Shown here: positions 33,974-47,317 of the stretch, in pieces
Layout: every line of letters begins with the position of its first letter
Numbering within the stretch: the stretch's first letter is position 1
Assembly (NCBI GenBank): GCA_034509735.1
Contig: JACGWO010000001.1
Span: 30,321,966-30,385,965 of the forward strand
Direction of reading: 5' to 3'
Source: Sesamum alatum
Lineage: Eukaryota > Streptophyta > Magnoliopsida > Lamiales > Pedaliaceae
Length of the DNA: 64,000 bases
Made by a program: the position numbers and the translations under genes
The notes under the pieces: model-generated
Database searches by the model: none
What the model saw: the letters and a program-made list of their open reading frames with translations, nothing else
Told to the model about the DNA's origin: nothing

Positions 33974-35286
33974 CATGTGAGACTAAAATTGTATTAGAGC
34001 AAATGGAGGTGGAAGGTTTTTGGGGATTCTCTGGTGGCTGGTTTTCCAAAGTTTCAGACGAGTGGCATATGGGGATTTCAGCCAGTAAAGGTTACTGTAG
34101 CCTGGTTTTTTTTATAACCCATTTTCTACTGCATTGTGGTTCGGATAATTTGTGCTTGTGGTTTGTAATTTTTGGTGTAGAATGTTGAATACGAGGTGCT
34201 TGTTTCGGTGTCAAGTATGAAGGGTGTGTGGCGTTTTATTTTTGTGTTCGTGGGTGATTATTGTCCATGCCTTATAATTCGAAGTGAAGATAGTTGGGAG
34301 GCCCAAGGTTGATAAGGTGCTTTTGATGGTGTTGTGGAACTTGAGGGTTCTAGGGGCTAAGAAGCATGGTGGGTTAAGTTAAAATATAAAATTTTGGTAT
34401 AACCAACGAAACTGCATAAGTGACAAAAGTGGTCTTAGGTTCTTAGAACGGTTCTTGAAAATGATTATTGTTATAATCATTTGAATGCGTAGTGTGATAT
34501 ATTTATTCTTATTGATGTTGTTTGTATATTCATCCACTTTTACAGGTTACGAAGATTTGTGCAATTGAAAAGAATTTTGTTATCATAATATTCTAGTTAG
34601 GTTGGTAGTCAAATCGAAATGAATAAGTTGATTTGGTTAAAATGGGGCCTTTATTGTTGTACGTAGGAGATAATGGTTGTTGAAGAACCATGGCCGCCTA
34701 CAAAAGCAAGAAACTAAACATCTTGATTTATAGCAACCTTCCCCTAATTCGGTCATAGTGATGTGGTCTATTGTTTTCCAAATACGTATTAGGTTAATAT
34801 TATGTTATTAATGATTTAGCCAATCCAATTTTTGTGGCAATTGGATTTTATCAATGTCTTTCTTGAGACTATGTACTTGTGAGATTTGCTCTTTGTTGAG
34901 AACTGGGTCTGAGTCTTGTTAATCTTCATAGTATTCATACTCCCTGTTTTTTGGCCAGGATGGAAATAAACATGTATGTATTTGTTGTTAACTTCTATCT
35001 ATAGGAAACACCTAGCGGACTTCTAAAAATAGTCTAATATGAATGTTGGACATAAATTACTGGGGAAGGCAAATCTGTTGTGAGGAACAAACCGTGGTGG
35101 AGTAGGATAGTGGTGGTTGTGTGGAGATAGGGTTTGGGTTATGCAATTCAAGAGAGGGAGAGGGATCAAGGTTTGGTGGTGGTGATTTGATGAAGGTGAA
35201 AGATAAATGATGACTAGAGAAATGGATTACGGTGGCTCAATGTTAAGTGGAGAGCATCTTTTTTCTCAAAAATGACTTAAATTTAA
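33974..35286. other. Stretch without recognisable gene
   Basis: The composition is less AT-rich than its neighbours in places, with no repeat recognised elsewhere in the window. Short open frames (for example from 33952) show no domain. It may be low-copy DNA. Confidence 0.4.
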
Positions 35287-35564
35287 GGGATATTACATTT
35301 ACACCCCCTGGCCTATAGTCTATTTATACGAATCACCCATGCCTTTTGCATAATTACAGAAACCACACTTGATAGTAAAAAAATAGGGGTAGTTTGTGTA
35401 ATAATGTAGATACTTTTGAGGGGTTTAAGTGTAATTTTCTTAAGAAATATGTGGTTTGTATAAATGATGCTTACATTCTAGTAGGTGTATGTGTAATTAT
35501 TCAAAAGGCAGAGGTGATTTGTGTAAACAGACCATAAGTTAGGGTGTGTAAATATAATTATTCC
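35287..35564. mobile_element. TIR (MITE-like) element
   Basis: Begins gggatattacatttacaccc; the reverse complement of the end begins ggaataattatatttacaca. Similarity runs about 70 bp (atgccttttgcataattaca against ctgccttttgaataattaca). Flanks taaatttaa (35278-35286) and tatatttaa (35565-35573) match at eight of nine positions. Non-coding. Confidence 0.75.
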
Positions 35565-35779
35565 TATATTTAATGGGTTTATTCTAAATCAAAAAGTACA
35601 GATTCAGAAAAGAATCTTTTATTGAAATGTAAGCATAGTCATATATAACATGTATACTACGTTAAAATACAACTTACTCACTTGTGAAATTAAAAAGGTA
35701 CAAAAAAGTCCTTACTTAAAAAAAGATACAAAAAAAAACCTTGGTATTTGAAAAATGATGCTCACAAGCTCCCTATCCC

Positions 35780-38700
35780 TGTTAGAATAGGTGACCAGAA
35801 AGCCAATAGGTTTGGCGTTTTGTAACCTATTTGATAACTTGATGTAATATAATATTATGTAATGAATAAAATGAGTATTCATTACCAATGGCACCTTCTT
35901 TGTTGTGCTCATTTTACATATATTAAAACGTTGTTTTACATATATTGCAATAAAACCCACAGACCATGATTAACAACTCATGCAGTTGGGCCACGCATTG
36001 GATGGTGGTCATGAAACCAACTGATTAAGAGTTGGGTCTGAAACGTTCCAAGCCGAGGACCTCAGACAGGGCATCGAGAGTCCTATAGAGACTTGCATCA
36101 AGAGTCGTGTTCATTGGATGAGTGTCGTGTTTCATCGGCAACAGGCGTAGGATGCCTACACGATCTTGATGGGTTGGTCGACTGGGATCGAGCCGACTGC
36201 ACTGACTCACGGGGATCATCATATGGAAGCCTTGGAGGCTTGATCGGTATGATTGGATTTTCTCGGTTCCGATAGTATAGGAGTAGTCCTCAAACTTGAG
36301 GAACCATGGCAGTCACATGCACAGGACGGTTGTATCTTGGATCTGGCGAGAGGTGATCATTCTGTAAGATGATCATTATAAGCCTTATCTAGTGCAGTCA
36401 GAATGTGTAGCGAGGACGATGGGTTCCAAGAAGAGGATCCGTCCCTGTCATTATGTGACAGAGGTATCTCCTATGCACTCGGAGACACGTTCATGCTGCT
36501 TAAAATTGTGGCCACAGTGGTTGGTCGAACAGGAAATGATTTCCTGTGTCGATGCAATGAGGTATGCGTAGTCTCGAGTATTAAGCATAGATCCATAAAG
36601 TCAAGAATGGGAACTGACGCCCAATTCCATACCCTAGACTAAGCCCGATAGACGGTAGACGGAGGGACCGTACCCATATAGAATCGGTGCCTAAAATGTC
36701 CACGCCAACATTCACCTAGTCTCTAGTGCCATGGACCGTTTCTAGTGTTAGAATAGGTGACTAGAAAGCCAATAGGTTTGGCAATTTGTAACCTATTCAA
36801 CAACTTAATGTAGATGTAATATTATTATGTGATGTATAAGATAAGTGTTCGTCACCAATGGTATCTTCTTTGTTGCGCTCATCTTACATTTGTTAAAACG
36901 GTGTTTAACTTATATCGCAACAAAGCCCACAGACCATGGATAACAACTCGTGTAGTTGGGCCACGCATTGGATGGTGGTCATGAAACCAATTGATTAAGA
37001 GTTGGGTCTGAAACGTTCCAAGTCGAGGACCTCGAGACAGGGCATCGAGAGTCCTATTGAGACTTGCGTCAAGAGTCGTGTTCATTAGATGAGTGCCATG
37101 TTTCATCGCCGACAGGCGTGGGACGCCTACACGATCTTGATGGGTTGGTCAACTGGGGTCGAGCCGACTGGACTGACTCGCAGGGATCATCATATGGAAG
37201 CCTTAGAGGCTTGGTCGGTATGATTGGTTTTCCCCGGTTCCGATAGTACGGGAGTAATCCTCAGACTTGAGGGATCATGGCAGTCGCGTGCACATGACGG
37301 TTGTATCTTAGATCTGGCGAGAGGTGATTATTCTATAAGATGATCATCATAAGCCTTGTCCAGTGCAGTCGGAATGTGTAGCTAGGACGGCAGATTCCAA
37401 GAAGAGGATCCATCCCCTGTCAGTATGTGACAGAGGTATCTCCTATGTGCTGGGAGACACGTTCATGCTGTTTGAAGCTGTGGCCACAGTGGTTGGTCGA
37501 ACAGGGAATGGTTTCCTGTGTCGACGTAATGAAGCATACGTGGTCTCGAGTATTAAGCATAGTTGCCTAGTCAAGGATGGGAACCGACACCTAATTCCAT
37601 ACCCTAGACTAAGGCCGGGAGACGGTAGACGGAAGGATCGTACCTATACGGAATCAGCGCCTAAATGTTCACGCCAATTCACCTAGTCTCTAGTGCGATG
37701 GACCGTTGCTAGACGGCCACTCATGGTAACGGGCCCTTGTGGGACACGGGCCCAAGTCTAGCTGAGGGTGAACCTAAAAGGTCACACACAAATCACCGAG
37801 GAGGTTGAGAGATCGACTTGGAGTCAATCTCGAAGGATAAATAAGTAATTGGATTACTTAAGGGAATGTCCATTTGATGGACGGGCCGATATTTTATCGG
37901 GCTTTCATTTAATCGGTAAATTGAATTTTCGATTAAATATGGAAAGTTGAGACGTTGGATCTTTTAATTGGATTAAAAGATCAACGAGAATAATTTAAAT
38001 GGACAAATTGGATTTAATGTTGGGTTCGTCATAATTGAATTACGATAAAACCCGGTCCGTTAAATTTACTCGAGAGGAGAAATAATTCCTATTTTGGAAT
38101 AGGAAGAAGTTGAACTTCTTCCCTTATTTAAACATGGCGGGCATGCTCCCTTGGAGGAAGCAAAATCAGCCATGTTTTATACTAGGTGATATGTTGACTT
38201 ATCTCTTTTGGAAAGAGACAAATCAACTCCAATCAAGCTCTTCCCTTTTTGGTATGATTTGATCATACCATTAATTTTGGTAGGCTTGATTGAAGAATTG
38301 ATGGTGATTGATTGGAATGAATCTAGACATCCTTGGATGAACCTAGACACATTCCAATAATCACATTAATTATGTATATATATTAGAATATACAACACCA
38401 AGCATAAGTGATTCATTATTCATCTTTTTCTAGGAAAAAGAGAAGACAAAAAAATCCCTCTCCTCTCTCTCAACTCTCGGCCTCTCTCCCTCTCTCACAC
38501 TTGTGTTCTTCACTTGATTTTGAATCAAGAAGAAGAACAAAGTAAGTTTAAGAGAGCACCAATTCGTAGTGTTCTTCTCTTAAATCGATTCCTTCTTAAA
38601 CCCGTTCTTTTCTAGCAAGAAGAACGTGTGTTTCTTCCGGTTTGGTGTGGATAACCTTTGGAGAATCCATACGTTTGGATTTCGTGAGCATTCCAGAGAA

Positions 38701-40141
38701 GGAACAACGCAAGTAGCCGGGAGCATACGCTAAACAATCGAAGGTAAAAGTCTCCCTACGCTTTGATTGATTTATTGTATATATGTATGCCCTATGTGTT
38801 TAAATATATGTTTCCAATATTTACATATTCTACATCGAACGCCCGGTTGAGCACCCAAGGGTACACCCCTTGGGATTCGTTTATTTAAATTTGATTTAAA
38901 TTTACGCACTTTTCTCGCTTTCTCGCTTCCGCTCGCGCTCCCGGGCGGACCCGCTTGCCCTTCAGCTAGATGGCCACCATGGTAATGGGTCCTTGTGGAA
39001 CATGGGCCCAAGTCTAGTTGAGGGTAAACCTAAAGGGTCACACACAAATCATCGAGAAGGTTGAGAAATGGACTTGGAGTCAATTTTGGAGGATGACTAA
39101 GTAATTGGATTACTTAAGGGTTAGTCCATTAGATGGACGGGCCGATATTGTATCGGGCCCTCGTTTAATCGGTAATAGAATTTATTGATTAATATAGAAA
39201 GTTCAGATGTTGGATCTTTTAATTAGATTAAAAGATCAATGGAAATTATTTAAGTGGACATTAAATTAAATTGGATTTAATTTTGGGTTCGTTGTAATTG
39301 AATTACAGTCCGGTCCGTTAAATTTTGATCCGAGAGGGGTGTTAATTCCATTTTTGGAATAGAAAGAAGGTGGACTTCTTCCCTAAATAAGCATGGCCGA
39401 AAATGCTACCTTGGAGGGAGAAAAAATCGGTCATGTTAGATGCTAGGTGTAGTTGACTTGTCTCTTTTGGTAAGAGACAAATCAACTCTAATCAAGCCTC
39501 TCTCTTTTAGTATGATTTGATCATACCTTAAGAGATAGTAGGCTTGATTGAAGAATTGATGGTGATTGATTGGGATGTATCTAAACATCCTTGGATGAAC
39601 CTAGACACATTCCAATAATCACGTTAATTATGTATATATATGAGTATATACTAACACCTAAGTAACAAGATTCATTATTCATCTTTTCTAAGAAAAGAAG
39701 AAGAAAAATCACACTCTCTCCCTCCTATCTCTCGGCCTCTCTCCCTCTCCCTACACTTGTGTTCTTCATTTGATCTAGGATCACTTGAAAGAACAAAGTG
39801 AGCTTAAGAAGAACACTAAATTGATAATGTTCATCTTCTTAAACCGAGTCCTTCTAGATCCGTTTTCCCTCTAGCAAGGAAAACGAGCATCTCTCCGGTG
39901 TGGGGTGGATCACCTTTGGAGAGTTCATACGTTTGAACTTCCGTAGTTTATTCCATTCTATGCCCTATGTTTCAATATCTGTTTTAGGATGATACATCCT
40001 ATACCGAACACCCGGTTGAGCACCCAAGGGTACACCTCTTGGGATCTTATGATTATTACGTTTATTTATGCGGTTTAAATTTACGTATTTTTCTCATTCT
40101 CGCTTCCTCTCGCGCTCCCAAGCAGATCCGCTTGTCCTACA
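35780..40141 (+). mobile_element. Solo LTR E1, split by solo LTR E2
   Basis: Begins tgttagaataggtgaccaga and ends ccgcttgtcctaca. Its own sequence is 35780-36745 plus 38970-40141, each part matching E2 in order. Flanks atccc (35775-35779) and agccc (40142-40146) match at four of five. No internal region is attached, so it is a solo LTR of the long-LTR Copia group. Confidence 0.85.
36746..38964 (+). mobile_element. Solo LTR E2 inserted in E1, same direction
   Basis: Begins tgttagaataggtgactaga and ends ccgcttgcccttca (2219 bp). Flanks tctag (36741-36745) and gctag (38965-38969) match at four of five. The first base of the left copy is probably a later mutation, since the other LTRs read gttgctag at this place. 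It sits within the conserved LTR core described under findings. Confidence 0.88.
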
Positions 40142-40171
40142 AGCCCAATATGAAGTGAAGTCAAATGTCCA

Positions 40172-40504
40172 ATGACAAAATTGCCCCTCCCATCTCCTCT
40201 CTCTAAAAACACCGTTCTCTTTCCTCTAGCTGTTATTGTTGGCACCGTCCTCTTCGTCCTCTCACACACCATTGTTAGCCTTTTCAAACCCTTTTTCCTC
40301 AATTACTTTCTCTCTCCTCATATCACAACCCCCCCCCCCTATCAACCACCAGAGTTGTGCCCACTTCATATGATGGACTCCACTCTTATCCGACACCTTG
40401 GTTTGACCTTTCTCGATCAATATCCAAGGACCTCGGATTTCAACTCGTCCTCTTTTGCCATACTTCAAGGTTTTATTTATTTTTTAAAATACCACAATAC
40501 ATGA
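40172..40504 (+). CDS. Short open frame of unknown meaning
   Basis: 110 codons from ATG. It includes a hydrophobic segment (VLFPLAVIVGTVLFVLSHTI, residues about 15-34) and a run of prolines coded by a C homopolymer. I recognise no family. It lies in the flank of E1, upstream of the Gypsy LTR. It may be chance or a gene fragment. Confidence 0.2.
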   Translation: MTKLPLPSPLSKNTVLFPLAVIVGTVLFVLSHTIVSLFKPFFLNYFLSPHITTPPPYQPPELCPLHMMDSTLIRHLGLTFLDQYPRTSDFNSSSFAILQGFIYFLKYHNT

Positions 40505-40940
40505 ACAAGAGTGCATCTCTATTGATCAAGATTTAAGCCACTAAAACCTATTGTAGACAAATAAATTTTGCAACCAATCAAATGAAGACAAGTGGAAAAT
40601 ATATATTATTTATCAATTATATTCTATTTTTCTATTTATATTTTGGAATTTACTAAATTAATTTCAAATATAAATAGTTAATTTAATTGATATTTTAATA
40701 TATATTTCGTCAACAAATCAACGGCCGATAAGTGTCAAATTGAGGTGCTCCGGCCAATCAAATTAAGACAAATATTTCTCATACTATCTCTTTGAAAAAT
40801 ACAAAAATTAAAGAGATAATATTGAAATTGACCAATCATGTCTTTCCAAATACTTAATGTATTATCTCTTTAAATATAAAAATAAGGAGATAATATAAAA
40901 TTAGTGTTCAAGTTCACCACAACTCTAACTCTTTGACAGC

Positions 40941-40949
40941 TATATAAAT
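40941..40949 (+). promoter_or_regulatory. Candidate TATA box of Gypsy G 5' LTR
   Basis: tatataaat, about 545 bp upstream of the likely LTR end at 41492. Confidence 0.6.
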
Positions 40950-41497
40950 GGGTCATTGGAACTCATTCAACACACACACATACAATTGAAGATACAAGCA
41001 AGAGAGCATTCAAGAAGTCCCGAAATACTCTCAAGCACAAATCAAGAAAGATCCACGGCGTTCAAGGCAAGATTCAAGGCATTCGTCGCAGAAATCGTCC
41101 AAAATCAGCGTTTAATTCGATAAGAAGTCCGAAAATCGGTGAATTAACGTTATAAGGAAATAAGTCCACCTTGACGGAGGATCAAAGTCTCAAATCCACC
41201 AAGAAATATCCTAAATTCAAGTCAAATATCTTCAAGTTTATAAATTTTAATTCGGGAACAAGTCAACGACCCCCGAATTAACGTTATTCAAAGTCGAAGT
41301 CAACGTCAAAGGAGATCAAACGTCAAGTTTCACCTCCGAAGTCGCCGAAGTCAAAGGTCACATTCTTGAAGAGAAAAATCAGAGGTTTTCAAGTAGAGAT
41401 TTCGCACCCACGAATATTCAATTCAATTCAAGAAATTTATTTGTACTATTTTCTTGTTTCGTTAAATTCATGAACACGAAAATTTGTTTACAAATTT

Positions 41498-41516
41498 TGG
41501 CACGCCCAGTGGGACC
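41498..41516 (+). promoter_or_regulatory. Likely primer-binding site of Gypsy G
   Basis: tggcacgcccagtgggacc lies six bases after a likely LTR end (ttgtttaca). Many plant Gypsy elements have similar sequence here. It differs from the Copia initiator-Met sites; I do not assign the tRNA. Confidence 0.65.
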
Positions 41517-41563
41517 TTCTCTACCTCTCATCTCTTCTCTTCATCAAAGTCTGAAGTATTAGT

Positions 41564-43349
41564 ATGGATACTCAAGGAAAAGCTATGAAGACGGTGAATT
41601 GCAAACTCGTCATAACAAAGTCTTTGAGTGCTAGCACGAAGAGTGTCGGTGTTACTACGAGGAGCATGTCGAAGAAACTTAATGAATCTTCCAAAATGAC
41701 TCCTCCCATTGAGTCTGCTCAGAACGACATATTCATACCTAACCACGCAAGCGAAGATGATGAAGATAAATCTCCTCCATCCTCTCCTTGCTCCAAGTCT
41801 AGTTACTCCTTCACAACAAATGTGGCTCCAGACATGGTAACGAATGTCACAACCTTAGAAGAGTAAATTGCAAGCCTAACAAGAGCTACCGAAGGACTCA
41901 CCAAGCATGTCCAAGAGCAAGATGCCCAAATCGCTAGGTTGATCAACAAGCCAGACAATGTTGAGACAAGCCTATTCAGGGGAAACAAGTCGAGGTTCAT
42001 GATGAAGTAGAAATATCTACAAAGCAGAATTGTATCGAGAAGGATAAACCTGAAAAAGATCTTCAAGCCTCGTCTGATGGGTTGATTCTGATAGACCAAC
42101 TAAAAGAATTTATTGAAGGAACCATCAGAAGCAAGATTGAGGGGAGCGCAAGGTCATCCTTCACCTACTCCAAGCCCTACACTCTAAGAATTGATAGCTT
42201 GAAGATGCCGATAGGGTACCAACCACCAAAGTTTTAGCAATTTGATGGCAAAGGCAACCCTAAGCAGCACGTAGCTCACTTCGTTGAAATATGCAACAGT
42301 GCTGGAACATATGGGGATCACCTAGTCAAGTAGTTCATTCGATCACTAAAAGGGAATGCATTTGACTGGTATATTGATTTGGAGGCTGGTTCAATTGATG
42401 GATGGGAACAACTAGAGCAAGAATTTCTCAATCTTTTCTATAGCACTCGGCGCACGTCAGCATGATTGAGCTTACGAATTCCTGCCAATGGAAGGATGAA
42501 CCGGTCATCAATTATATTAATAGGTGGAGGAATCTGAGCCTTAACTGCAAAGACCAGTTATCTGAAGCTTCCGCCATTGAGATGTGCATTCATGGGATGT
42601 ATTGGGGACTTTGCTACATTCTCCAAGGGGTCCTTCCAAGATCATTCGAAGACTTAGCCACTTGAGCACATGACATGGAGTTAAGTGTGGCAGCGAGTGG
42701 AGCAGAAGGACCATCTGTTCAAGAACCCCACAGAATCAAGGAAAGGCAAGAAGGCAAGAAAGAGGGCAAGCCTTATTTGGAAGCTCCAAGCAAGGAATCC
42801 ATTCCAGTAAATGTGGGACCCTTCAAGCTTCGAAACAAGGCAAATAAGCGTGGCATCCTAAGGAATGATGCTCCTTACGAGAGACCGCAAAGAAAATTAA
42901 CCTTGAAGGAAATGCAAGCAAAGTAATATCCTTTCCTTGATTCCGATGTCCCCGGCATATTTGATGACTTGTTGGAGGCTAACCTTATCGAATTAACCAA
43001 AGCAAAGTGACCTGAAAAATCCGAACGAATAGATGACCCAAAGTACTGCAAATATCATCACTTAGTTGGGCATTCAATACAAGATTGCTTTGTGTTCAAA
43101 GACAAGGTTATGCAGTTAGCCCGCCAAGGTAAAATCTCTCTTGAAGAAGGTGCCGCAGCAGCAAATGTTATCATGATCAAGCGTGGGTCTCCTGACAGCA
43201 AAGCTTCATGTAATACCACGCATGGGAATGACATCAGAATCAACGAGGATGACCTACTCGAAAAGAAAAACTTCTCTGATGTAGGTGAATGCATGTTAGC
43301 AATGACCTTTACTGATAAAGATCTGCTACTTGGCTCCAAGCCGCATGCA
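41564..43349 (+). pseudogene. Gypsy G gag
   Basis: It starts at ATG 41564 (MDTQGKAMKTVNCKL). After several stops it reads GTYGDHLVK, KGNAFDWYIDLEAGSIDGW, MIELTNSCQWKDEPVINYIN and RWRNLSLNCKDQLSEASAIE, the retrotransposon gag domain. Further on are KLTLKEMQAK, DPKYCKYHHLVGHSIQDCF, which resembles a zinc-knuckle region, and KDKVMQLARQGKISLEEGAA. The 41564-41866 and 43092-43352 sections are open; between them several stops and frameshifts occur. It would form the particle core. Confidence 0.85.
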
Positions 43350-44820
43350 TAACAGGCCATTGTTCGTAACTTGTTACGCATATGAGCAAAAGGTCAACCG
43401 CGTATTAGTTGATGGCGGCTCTGCGGTCAACATTCTGCCTCTTACGCACTATGAGGCAGTTGGGGGTTCCTATGGATGAATTAACAAACAGTCGTATGAT
43501 GATCCAAGGCTTCAACCAGGGAGGTCAAAGGGCTCTCGGCATCATAAAAAATAAACTTGTTGATGGAGGATATGTCGTCAAGCGCATTGTTACATGTCAT
43601 AGATGCCAAGAAATCATACAACATGCTTCTCGGCCGACCTTGGCTACATGAGAATGGTGTGGTTCCTTCTACTTGGCACCAGTGCTTCAAATATTCAAGA
43701 GACAGTATTGTAAACAAAGTGTTTGCTGATGATAAATCATTTACCGAGATTGAATCTCATTTTGTTGATGCTAAATACTATCCCGAGAGTACAAAAGCTA
43801 AACAAGACTCATCCATCGAGAAATATCAAAGAACAAATCAAGCAAGTTGAAGAGAGTAAAGATAAAGTAACTTCTTCAACAGACGCTAGTGAAAGGCCAA
43901 AAGAAAAAGCCTCCCTCGTAGGACTGGACTCATCAAAGGAGATATTACTCCCACTGACAAATCCTGATGCAAGGAAGCCTTAACGACTCAAAGGGTTGGC
44001 ACGACCAACTCAAGGACCCGAAGTGGAGCACGAAGAGCCATCAGAGCTAAAAACTGCAAAAGTTTCCGACCCCAAAGCATGCAAACTTCTTATCAAAGCT
44101 GCATATAAGCCACAAGAAGGGGTTACTTTAGGAAAACTCCCCTCGAAGGCCGATGATAAACAAGTAGGAGGACGCAATGCCACCCAAGTGGTGTTGAAAG
44201 AAAAGGGATATGCAATTCAGGATTCCCGAATAGGTTTTGGTTTGATCCATCCTAAGCCTATCCGCATTGCCATAAATAGGGCCAGCATCAATTACATCAC
44301 TGAAGGTTGCTTTTTAGCTGAGGACGACAAAAGGAAAGGAAATCCATGAGAATCTGTCTTCAATAGACTTGTCCCACATAAAGCAATGATGCATAAAAAA
44401 ACCAACAATCGATCGGTCTTCGATAGGCTTGGTCCACGCAGAAGAGCGGTGTATCAAAAGGAAGACGTGTTCAAGGTCGTTGCACATTCGAAGGAAAACA
44501 TCAAGTCCTCATGTACGCAAAAGCTCAGAAGCTTGATTCCTTCTAGGATGAGACGCCACACAACTTTAGACATATCATGTGGCAGAATCTTGAAGGTTAA
44601 AGCATGAACTATGGTCTTCACGCAAGCTCAATTTGATGATGAGGGTGACAGAGAAAGTGTGGCATCATATAATTATATTAGCAACAGTGCTGAAGAAGAT
44701 ATTACCCAAGCTCGTCACATCACCTTAGCTGAAAATGGTGAGGTTGAAGGAGAGGATACCAAAGACGGCTTGAGGATAGGCCCGATAAATAGAAAGTTCT
44801 TGAAGCTGTATTACACCTGA
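43350..44820 (+). pseudogene. Gypsy G aspartic protease and downstream linker
   Basis: A protease-like active-site segment VLVDGGSAVNILPL (about 43403-43444) runs, after a frameshift, into [33 protein letters not shown] and later SRPTLAT. A long charged linker follows, with open pieces at 43996-44349, 44386-44607 and 44611-44820. It contains GFGLIHPKPIRIAI and FDRLGPRRR. The expected RT does not follow. Confidence 0.8.
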
Positions 44821-45224
44821 AAGAAAGAACAAAAAAAACAAAAAGAAGGTAAATAAAACAAAAAAGGAAGAAACAAAAAAAACTCAAAAAAAAAAAGAAA
44901 GAAAAAAACTCCTGGCCTGCATGAGTATAAACTGTCAACGGCCTTCCCCTCTCCAAACAAATATTTTGTACCCTTGAACTACGTATTGACTTGATCCCCT
45001 TGATGAGGTACGTAGGTAGCTTAGATTTTCTAAGTTCAGTCATAACATTTAAATGACCTTTATTTCTCTTATAAAGTCATCGAGAGTGGAAGTACTCAAA
45101 CATGCTCAAAGATTGCAAAATAGAGAGAAAAGAAAAAGCTTCTAATACGTAATCTGAAGAAAATATTGGAGTTCATGACATAGAACAAAGAAAAAGGGAA
45201 TCAAATGCAACAAAATAAAAGGTC
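44821..45224 (+). other. A-rich remnant of Gypsy G
   Basis: A polypurine-rich stretch (about 44821-44910), then tacgtaggtagctta at about 45009, a word seen in non-coding parts of plant Gypsy elements. RT and integrase should lie beyond but are absent. The 5-bp site of Copia F follows at 45225-45229. Confidence 0.5.
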
Positions 45225-45229
45225 CTACG

Positions 45230-47317
45230 TGAAAGAATCGGTACGGCCCGGGAACGCGGCGGAAGCGTAAAATAAAAGAAATTAAAAACTATTTCAAAGG
45301 GGTGTTCCCTTTGAATTCCCGAGCATTCGGTGTATTCAAAAGCATCATAACATACACAAAAATATGCTTGAACGTGTGGCTAGAGGAGGAAACAAAAAGG
45401 TACAATAATTTAAATAGAAACATACCTTTTTCGTTTCACATGTACAACGGCAACAAGCTTTGATTCTCTTTTCATTCCTTTTCCGTTCACCTTAGGATTC
45501 AAATTAGAACCCCTCTAATTTGTCCACACCACAGCAATGGAAGCAAATCTACATCTACTACTAGGTAGAAGCTAGATCAAGGAAGAAACGAAAAACGTAT
45601 TACACTATTGATTAGTTTATACGTATTTCTCATGTTCTCATCTTGAATCCAATTCAAAGAGAACTCAAAAGAAGGAGAAAAATGCAGGAAATTTCGTGGA
45701 TTGTGTGAGGAGACTTCAAGTTACGGAGTAAAAGTGTATACATGTGTTGTGTAAACCTGTGCTCAACCTCCAACCATGTTAGCACAATATGTGGACCACC
45801 TAGCCATAATGGCAAGCCACGTCATTGCTTACATGGAGCCACATCATTGCTTACATGGAGGACTTTCAACTCCTCTTAAACTTGCATCAAACCTTTGAGC
45901 TTTGATTTCAAGTCATGGACCGCTTTTGACTCTTGATTTAATCAAATTAAATCAAGTGATCCATGGATTTTAAATTAATCCAATTAATTTTAAACCTTAT
46001 TGAAATCAAAAGTTTATTTAATCCAATTAAATAAACATAAGCTCAAACACTAATTAATTGATCCAATCAATTAATTAAACGAAACCTAATAAATTAATCC
46101 AATTAATTTAAAAGTATTAAGCTCAAAATTAATTAATCCAATTAATTAATTCTTGGGTCATCCATCAAAGAATTTTCCCAATAAATGATCCAATCATTTA
46201 TATTCTCCTTGAATTAATTTAATCCAATTAAACTAATTCACTTCTTTCAGAATTAATTTCAAATTAATTCCACTACTTCCATAGTGATTTATGTGTGACT
46301 CTTTAGGTTCACCCTCAGCTAGACTTGGGCTTGTGTCCAACATAATTGACTAATTAAATCTAATTTAATTAATTATTTCTTATTAACCATTAATCAGAAA
46401 TGTCTGTTACCGTGGGTGGCTGTCTAGCAACGGTCCATGGCACTAGAGACTAGGTGAATGTTGGCGTGAACATTTAGTCTCTGAATTCCATACAAGTATA
46501 GTCCTTCCGTCGACCATCTCCCGGCCTTAGCCTAAGGCATGGAATTGGGTGTCGGTTCCCATCCTGAACTAGGCAACTATGCTACAAACTCGAGACGCGT
46601 TTACTCTATTGATCAACCTAGGGAACCATTCCGTACTCGACCAATTGCTACGGCCGTAGACTTTAATGAGTCGAAACCATGTCAAAGCGCATAGGAGACA
46701 TAGCTATCAAATACTGACAGGAGACATTCTATCTTGGAATCCACCGTCCTCACTACATACTCCGACTGCACTGGACAAGGCTTATAGTGACATATCAAAA
46801 GCACGGTCACCTCTCGCCAGATCCAAGATACAACCTTCATATGCATGCGACTGCCATGATTCCTCAAGTCCAAGGACTAATCCTGTACTATCGGAAGAGG
46901 GAATTCCAGTCATACCGACCAAGCCTCCAAGGCTTCCATATGACGATTCCCGCGAGCCAGTTCAGTCAGTCGACTACCTTGCCAACGAACCCACTAAAAT
47001 TGCCTAGACAACCTACATCTGGCACCGATGAAACTCGGCACTCACCCAGTGAATGCAATACTTAGTGCAAGTCTCTATAGGACACTCGAGGCCCAGTCTC
47101 GAGGTCCTCGACTTGGAACGTTTCAGACCGACCCTCAAGGAGTTGGTTTCATAGCCGCCAACCTATGCACAGCTCAACTCAATGGGTTTAACCAATCAGT
47201 CTGTGGGCATTTGTTGTGACATTGAAACGGCATTCAATGTAAGTAGTAAGCACAACAAACACATTTTGCCAGTGATGAATACTTACTTTATCCATCAGTA
47301 AATTACCTATTATAACA
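45230..47317 (-). repeat. Copia F 3' LTR (left)
   Basis: On plus begins tgaaagaatcggtacggccc and ends cctattataaca. Contains the shared LTR core (about 46285-46460). Confidence 0.92.

Noticed and set aside
36093..37686. Several short open frames in solo LTRs E1/E2
   Set aside because: Repeated non-coding LTR sequence; the frames are not conserved between copies.
35780..38964. Two LTR copies in a row as a full element with short interior
   Set aside because: The sequence after 38964 resumes the first LTR exactly at its break point with a near-perfect 5-bp repeat, so it is one solo LTR inside another.
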